A program made the position numbers and the translations under genes. Of a stretch of DNA of 8,294 nucleotides, positions 3,952-8,294 are shown in pieces. Position 1 is the stretch's first letter; each line of letters opens with the position of its first letter. The notes below the pieces were generated by a model. The model was not told the origin of the DNA and searched no databases. It saw nothing but the letters and a program-made list of their open reading frames with translations. Where the stretch lies: the NCBI GenBank assembly GCA_036491015.1, contig DASXCV010000042.1, positions 1 to 8,294 of the forward strand. The letters are read 5' to 3'. The stretch is from JAICJR01 sp036491015 (GTDB taxonomy: Bacteria > Actinomycetota > Thermoleophilia > Solirubrobacterales > Thermoleophilaceae).

Positions 3952-6567
3952 GTGAAAGCGGCCGAGATCCGTGAAAAGTTCCTGACCTTTTTCGAGGGGC
4001 GCGACCACCTGCGCATGCCCTCGGGTTCGCTGGTTCCCTCCACCTACGACCCGTCGGTGCTGCTGACCACCGCGGGCATGCAGCCGTTCCAGCCGTTTTT
4101 CCGCGGCGACGAGCAGCCGCCGCGCGTCCGGCTGACCTCCTGCCAGAAGGTCTTCCGCACGACGGACATCGAGAACGTCGGCCTCACCGCGCGGCACCTC
4201 ACGTTCTTCCAGATGCTCGGGAACTTCTCGTTCGGCGACTACTTCAAGCAGGGCGCGGTCGACGCGGCGTGGGAGCTGTCCACCTCCGCGGACGGCTTCG
4301 GCTTCGACCCCGAGCAGATCTGGGTGACGGTGTTCGGTGGGGACGAGGAGCTCGGCATCGGCCCCGACGACGAAGCGATCGAGTGCTGGCACAAGGTCGG
4401 CGTGCCCGACTCGCGCATCGTGCTGCTCGGCCGCGACGACAACTTCTGGCAGGCGGGCCCGACCGGTCCCTGCGGCCCGTGCTCGGAGCTCTATCTCGAC
4501 CGCGGCCTCGACTTCGGCCGCGAGGAGGACCGCCCGGGCGACGACACCGAGCGCTTCCTCGAGTACTGGAACCTCGTCTTCATGCAGATGTTCCTGGGCG
4601 ACGACGGCTCGACCACGCCGCTGCCCGAGCAGAACATCGACACCGGCCTCGGCCTCGAGCGCATGGCGGCGATCCAGCAGGACGTGCCGTCCGTGTTCGA
4701 GACCGACGAGTTCCTGCCGCTCGTGCAGCTCGGCGAGTCGCTCTCCGGCCACACGATGGGCGAGAGCCAGGACGTCACGCGCGCGCTGAGGATCATCGCG
4801 GACCACGGCCGCGGGATGACGTTCCTGCTGGCGGACGGCGTGGTGCCCTCGAACGAGGAGCGCGGCTACGTGCTGCGCCGGATCATGCGGCGCGCGATCC
4901 AGCAGGGCCGCAAGCTCGGCATCGAGCAGCGCTTCCTCGGCGAGCTGTGCGACACCGTCACCGAGGTGATGGGCGACGCCTACCCCGAGCTCCGCTCGCA
5001 GCGCGACACCATCCAGAAGTGGGCGGCCGCGGAGGAGGAGAGCTTCGGCCGGACGCTCGAGCAGGGCGAGCGCCTGCTCGCCGAGATCGTGCAGCGCGCG
5101 AAGAAGGACGAGACCTCGTGGGTGGACGCCGACGAGGCGTTTCGCCTGCACGACACCTACGGCTTCCCCTACGAGCTGACGAAGGAGCTGCTCGCGGAGG
5201 AGGGCCTGTCGGTGGACGACGAGGGCTTCGACGAGCTGATGGAGCAGGCGCGCCAGGTGGCGCGGGCCAGCAGCCGCAAGGGCGCCGGCGAGGGGCACGA
5301 GCGCGTGCTCGCGTTCGCGCGCTCGGCGGGCTTCCAGAGTCGCTTCGTGGGCTACGAGGCCACCGAGTGGGAGACCACGGTCGGCGCGCTCGAGCAGGAC
5401 AACGGGCGCTTTCTCGCCAAGCTGCCCGAGAGCCCCTTCTACGCGGAGGGCGGCGGCCAGGTGTCCGACTCGGGCCTGGTCGAGACGCCGTCGGGCCGCG
5501 CGCAGGTGACGGGCGTCTACCGGGTGGGCGACGACCAGGCGGTGGCGCTCGACCTCAAGGATGGCGGCATCGAGGTGGGCGAGCCGGCCCGCGCGCTCGT
5601 GGACCGCGACACGCGCCTCGCGACCATGGCCAACCACACCGCCACGCACCTGCTTCACCAGGCGCTCCGGGACGAGCTCGGCACGCACGTTCGCCAGGCG
5701 GGGTCCTACGTGGGGCCCGACAAGCTGCGCTTCGACTTCACACACGGCGAGCGGCTTACGCACGAGCAGCTCGCGAGGGTGGAGGAGCAGGTGAACGCCT
5801 GGATCCTCGAGAGCCATCCCGTGCGCGCGGTGCAGACCACGCGCGACGAGGCCGAGCGCCTCGGCGCGATGGCGCTGTTCGGCGAGAAGTACGGCGAGAT
5901 CGTGCGGATGGTCGAGATCGAGGAGGTGTCGCGCGAGCTGTGCGGCGGCACGCACGTGGCGTCGAGCGCCGAGATCGGCCTCTTCCACATCGCGCACGAG
6001 ACCTCGAGCGCGTCGAACGTGCGCCGGATCGAGGCACTCACCGGCTCGGGCGGCGTCGACCTGTTCCGCCGCCGAACCCAGGACCTGGCGGAGCTCGCGG
6101 GGATGCTGCGAGTGCCCGAGACCGAGGTGGTGTCCGCCGTCGAGAAGCTTCAGCAGCAGTTGAGTGATGCGCAGAAGCGACCGCGCGAGGATGACCGCGC
6201 GCTCGCCGACTCGCTCGTGAGCGGCGCGGAGGAGCTGTCGGGCATCCGGGTGGTCAGCGCCGTGGTGGACGCCCCCGACGCGAAGGCGCTGCTCGAGCTG
6301 TCAGATCGCGTGAAGCAGACACTCGGCGACTCCGCCGTGGTGCTGGGCACCGCCGTGGACGGGCGGGTGCACCTCGTGGCCAACTTCTCCGACGCCGCGG
6401 TGGCTCGCGGCCTCAAGGCCGGCGCCGTGGTGCGCGTGGCCGCAGAGGTCACGGGCGGTGGCGGAGGCGGCCGCGACACGATGGCCCAGGCCGGCGGCCG
6501 CGATCCCGAGAAGCTCCCCGAGGCCGTGGCCGCAGCGCGCGTTGCGATAGAACGCGGCCTTGCATGA
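3952..6567 (+). CDS. alaS: Alanyl-tRNA synthetase
   Basis: This cytoplasmic class II synthetase charges tRNA-Ala with alanine and clears mischarged Ser or Gly. At 871 residues it matches the family's usual size of about 875. The N-terminus, KAAEIREKFLTFFEGRDH, is the canonical one, which fixes the GTG start at 3952. In the aminoacylation domain LTTAGMQPFQPFF, RLTSCQKVFRTTDIENVG, the FQMLGNFSFGDYF stretch, TGPCGPCSE (171-179) and motif 3 DTGLGLERM (230-238) are visible. The editing domain carries the zinc ligands HTATH (His562, His566) and CGGTH (Cys664, His668). The C-terminal C-Ala/DHHA1 domain ends with the glycine-rich TGGGGGGRDTMAQAGG (around 835-850). All key residues are present. The stop overlaps the ruvX start (ATGA), so the two are probably co-translated. 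A possible leaderless promoter and an 18-bp dyad lie just upstream. Confidence 0.98.
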   Translation: MKAAEIREKFLTFFEGRDHLRMPSGSLVPSTYDPSVLLTTAGMQPFQPFFRGDEQPPRVRLTSCQKVFRTTDIENVGLTARHLTFFQMLGNFSFGDYFKQGAVDAAWELSTSADGFGFDPEQIWVTVFGGDEELGIGPDDEAIECWHKVGVPDSRIVLLGRDDNFWQAGPTGPCGPCSELYLDRGLDFGREEDRPGDDTERFLEYWNLVFMQMFLGDDGSTTPLPEQNIDTGLGLERMAAIQQDVPSVFETDEFLPLVQLGESLSGHTMGESQDVTRALRIIADHGRGMTFLLADGVVPSNEERGYVLRRIMRRAIQQGRKLGIEQRFLGELCDTVTEVMGDAYPELRSQRDTIQKWAAAEEESFGRTLEQGERLLAEIVQRAKKDETSWVDADEAFRLHDTYGFPYELTKELLAEEGLSVDDEGFDELMEQARQVARASSRKGAGEGHERVLAFARSAGFQSRFVGYEATEWETTVGALEQDNGRFLAKLPESPFYAEGGGQVSDSGLVETPSGRAQVTGVYRVGDDQAVALDLKDGGIEVGEPARALVDRDTRLATMANHTATHLLHQALRDELGTHVRQAGSYVGPDKLRFDFTHGERLTHEQLARVEEQVNAWILESHPVRAVQTTRDEAERLGAMALFGEKYGEIVRMVEIEEVSRELCGGTHVASSAEIGLFHIAHETSSASNVRRIEALTGSGGVDLFRRRTQDLAELAGMLRVPETEVVSAVEKLQQQLSDAQKRPREDDRALADSLVSGAEELSGIRVVSAVVDAPDAKALLELSDRVKQTLGDSAVVLGTAVDGRVHLVANFSDAAVARGLKAGAVVRVAAEVTGGGGGGRDTMAQAGGRDPEKLPEAVAAARVAIERGLA

Positions 6568-6959
6568 GCCGGATCCTCGCGCTCGACTTCGGCGACGCGC
6601 GCTGCGGCTGCGCGCTGTCCGATCCCACTGGGACGCTTGCCACTCCCATCGGCGCCGTGGAGCGCCCCGCGACCCGCAAGGGCCTCCAGCGGCTGGCGCA
6701 AATAGCGCGCGATAGCGAGGTGGAGCGCATCGTTGTCGGTTTGCCGCTGACGCTCGCGGGGGAGGAGGGCCAGCAAGCAGGTACCACGCGCGAGTTCGCC
6801 GCCAGGCTGGCCGAGCTCGTATCCGTACCCGTGGACATGCACGACGAGCGACTCACAACACGTCAGGCCGAACGAACAGGCGGCGGCGCGGATGCCGATT
6901 CGCGCGCCGCGGCCCACCTGCTCGAGGCCTACCTGGCTGCGACCGAACGAACGAATTGA
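6564..6959 (+). CDS. ruvX: RuvX/YqgF family putative pre-16S rRNA nuclease (Holliday junction resolvase fold)
   Basis: A small RNase H-fold nuclease of 131 residues, close to the family norm of about 140. E. coli YqgF is linked to maturation of the 16S rRNA 5' end, and the mycobacterial relative has been studied as a Holliday junction resolvase, so both roles are possible. The expected motifs are in order: LALDFGDARCGCALSDP with Asp8, ERIVVGLPLTLAG (54-66), DERLTTRQAE (94-103) with Glu95, and DSRAAAHLLEAYL (112-124) with Asp112. These acidic residues form the metal-binding active site in the family. The ATG lies in an ATGA overlap with the alaS stop, without a Shine-Dalgarno, which suggests translational coupling. 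The stop overlaps the mltG start in the same way (TTGA). Confidence 0.96.
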   Translation: MSRILALDFGDARCGCALSDPTGTLATPIGAVERPATRKGLQRLAQIARDSEVERIVVGLPLTLAGEEGQQAGTTREFAARLAELVSVPVDMHDERLTTRQAERTGGGADADSRAAAHLLEAYLAATERTN

Positions 6960-8191
6960 CCGAGCACGGACCGCCACCCGTACCGGGCGCCCGCTCGGAT
7001 GCTGAACGTGAGCGCGCGCGGCTCGAGCGCGAGGCGCGCCGGGCGGGCCGCCCCGACGACGACGGTCACATGGACGGCGACGGGCTGCAGGTGCCCGAGT
7101 GGGCGGTCGCCGAGCCGCCCCGCCGCCGGCTGCGGCGCAGGCACCCCGGGCGCATGGTGATGGCGCGCCGCGCGGTGGCGCTGATCCTGCTTGTGATCGT
7201 GGGCGTGGCCATCTGGTTTCTCGTCTCGCTGTTCCAGCCGTCCGGCGGCAAGGGCTCGGGCAGCGTGACCGTGACCGTGCCGAGCGGCGCGAGCGTGGGG
7301 CAGATCGGCGACATCCTCGCGAAGAACGGCGTGGTGTCGCACTCGTTCTTCTTCGAGCTGCGCGCCCGGCTGGCGGGCGACAGCGGCGACCTCAAGCCGG
7401 GCGTCTACGAGCTCAAGCACGACATGAGCTACTCGTCGGCTCTCGCCGCGCTCACGAAGGGGGTGCCGCCGAACATCGTGCGCATCGTGATCCCCGAGGG
7501 CAAGTCGCGGCGCGAAATCGCGCCGCTTGCCCACGGCCTCAGCGGCAGCTACCTGGCCGCCAGCTCGCGCTCGCCCTATCTCAACCCGCGCAAGTACGGC
7601 GCCCGGCACGCGCGCAACCTCGAAGGCTTTCTCTTCCCCGCCAGCTACCAGCTCAAGAAGGGCGCGAGCGCGCGCGCGCTCGTGCGCGACCAGCTGCAGG
7701 CGTTCAAGCAGAACTTCGCGAAGGTCGACCTCTCATACGCGCGCAAGAAGAACCTGACGCCGTACGACGTGCTCACGATCGCGTCGATGGTCGAGCGCGA
7801 GGCCGCGCTGCCGAAGGACCGGCCGCTGATCGCGTCGGTGATCTACAACCGGCTGCACGACAACATGCCGCTCGGCATCGACTCGACGCTGCGCTACGCG
7901 CTGAACGACTGGACGAAGCCGCTGACGGTCTCGCAGCTCGCGTCGCACACGGCCTACAACACGCGCACGCACGTGGGGATGCCGCCGGGGCCGATCGGGA
8001 ACCCCGGGCTCGCGTCGCTGCGGGCGGCCGCCCGCCCGGCGCACACCAAGTACCTGTACTTCGTGGTGAAGCCGTGCGGCAACGGCGCGCACGTGTTCGA
8101 GAACTCGTTCGCCCAGTTCCAGCGCGACAGCGCCCGCTACAACTCGGCCCGCGCGAAGAACGGCGGCAACTCGCCGGAGAAGTGCAAGTAG
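6956..8191 (+). CDS. mltG: Endolytic peptidoglycan transglycosylase MltG
   Basis: MltG (YceG-like) cuts nascent glycan strands at the outer face of the cytoplasmic membrane and so sets glycan length. The 411-residue product has a charged cytoplasmic N-terminus (about 1-70, rich in Arg), one membrane segment (about 73-93, AVALILLVIVGVAIWFLV), a possible LysM-like part (VTVPSGASVGQIGDIL, about 105-120), then the catalytic domain. Recognisable motifs are LEGFLFPASYQL (222-233), TIASMVEREA (274-283) with the predicted catalytic Glu280, IASVIYNRL (292-300), MPLGIDSTLRYAL (304-316), GMPPGPIGNPG (341-351) and KYLYFVVK. The start is TTG in a TTGA overlap with the ruvX stop. It has no Shine-Dalgarno, and ATG at 7070 (Met39) is a later in-frame option. 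Its only two cysteines, Cys374 and Cys410, are both in the exported part. aroE overlaps its end. Confidence 0.96.
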   Translation: MTEHGPPPVPGARSDAERERARLEREARRAGRPDDDGHMDGDGLQVPEWAVAEPPRRRLRRRHPGRMVMARRAVALILLVIVGVAIWFLVSLFQPSGGKGSGSVTVTVPSGASVGQIGDILAKNGVVSHSFFFELRARLAGDSGDLKPGVYELKHDMSYSSALAALTKGVPPNIVRIVIPEGKSRREIAPLAHGLSGSYLAASSRSPYLNPRKYGARHARNLEGFLFPASYQLKKGASARALVRDQLQAFKQNFAKVDLSYARKKNLTPYDVLTIASMVEREAALPKDRPLIASVIYNRLHDNMPLGIDSTLRYALNDWTKPLTVSQLASHTAYNTRTHVGMPPGPIGNPGLASLRAAARPAHTKYLYFVVKPCGNGAHVFENSFAQFQRDSARYNSARAKNGGNSPEKCK

Positions 8192-8294
8192 GGCTGCCCG
8201 TCGCCCTCGCCGGGGTGCTGGGCTTTCCGGTGGCGCACAGCCGCTCGCCGGATCTGCAGAACGCCGCCTTCGAGTCCGTCGGGCTCGACTGGCG
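8182..8294 (+). CDS. aroE: Shikimate dehydrogenase, N-terminal fragment (runs off the window)
   Basis: AroE reduces 3-dehydroshikimate to shikimate with NADPH in the pathway to chorismate and aromatic amino acids. Only the first 37 or so codons are present. GVLGFPVAHSRSPDLQN contains the family's N-terminal G-x-P-x-x-H-S-x-S-P motif, whose serines bind the shikimate carboxylate, followed by AAFESVGLDW. The most likely start is GTG 8182, overlapping the mltG stop by 10 bases; GGAG at 8176-8179 is rather close for a Shine-Dalgarno. GTG 8215 would cut close to the motif and is less likely. The alaS-ruvX-mltG-aroE order supports the call. Confidence 0.88.
   Translation, partial: MQVGLPVALAGVLGFPVAHSRSPDLQNAAFESVGLDW

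Noticed and set aside
3937..5997. 686-codon open frame on the minus strand opposite alaS
   Set aside because: It is a shadow of alaS caused by high GC. The translation is biased to Ala, Arg, Leu, Val and Glu without a recognisable domain, while the plus strand is a complete synthetase.
4269..6167. 632-codon open frame on the plus strand inside alaS
   Set aside because: It is a different frame of the same gene, with an Arg/Gly/Ala-rich low-complexity product and no motifs.
1..8294. CRISPR arrays, transposons, phage genes, tRNA genes
   Set aside because: I saw no regularly spaced repeats, transposase or integrase motifs, or tRNA cloverleaf or T-loop consensus on either strand.

Overview
The window is GC-rich, uses GTG and TTG as well as ATG starts, and carries the gene order alaS-ruvX-mltG-aroE in overlapping reading frames. 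That order, together with an actinobacterial-style HD-GYP protein and an MFS exporter, suggests a high-GC actinobacterium, probably of the Thermoleophilia (Solirubrobacterales-like) type. This taxonomic placement is an inference from gene order and composition, not from a marker comparison.

Layout. (1) Positions 1-844 (+) hold the 3' part of an oligopeptide/dipeptide ABC transporter ATPase of the OppF/DppF type; its Walker A lies left of the window. (2) Positions 845-1160 are non-coding but well structured: a perfect hairpin after the transporter gene, a TTGACA box, a 29-nt near-palindrome, a second hairpin containing a six-codon open frame with a strong Shine-Dalgarno, and a clean intrinsic terminator. 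The terminator lies only 49 nt before the likely start of an MFS efflux gene (1161-2435, +). This looks like a regulated leader (attenuator) for the exporter and is the most interesting part of the window. (3) Positions 2350-3789 (-) encode a membrane-anchored HD-GYP protein, expected to act in cyclic-di-GMP turnover or sensing. It is convergent with the MFS gene and overlaps it by 86 bp. (4) Positions 3790-3951 separate the divergent HD-GYP and alaS genes and contain several short hairpins. One is a perfect 18-bp dyad directly upstream of a -10-like box, placed as for a nearly leaderless alaS transcript. (5) Positions 3952-8294 (+) carry alanyl-tRNA synthetase, RuvX/YqgF, MltG and the first codons of shikimate dehydrogenase, with start and stop codons overlapping at each junction. 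This is an apparent housekeeping operon for translation, rRNA processing or recombination, peptidoglycan synthesis and aromatic amino acid synthesis.

I saw no tRNA, rRNA, CRISPR array, transposon or phage gene. Most of the window is ordinary core genome; the novelty lies in the two intergenic regions. The RNA structures were paired by eye and have not been energy-scored or compared with relatives.
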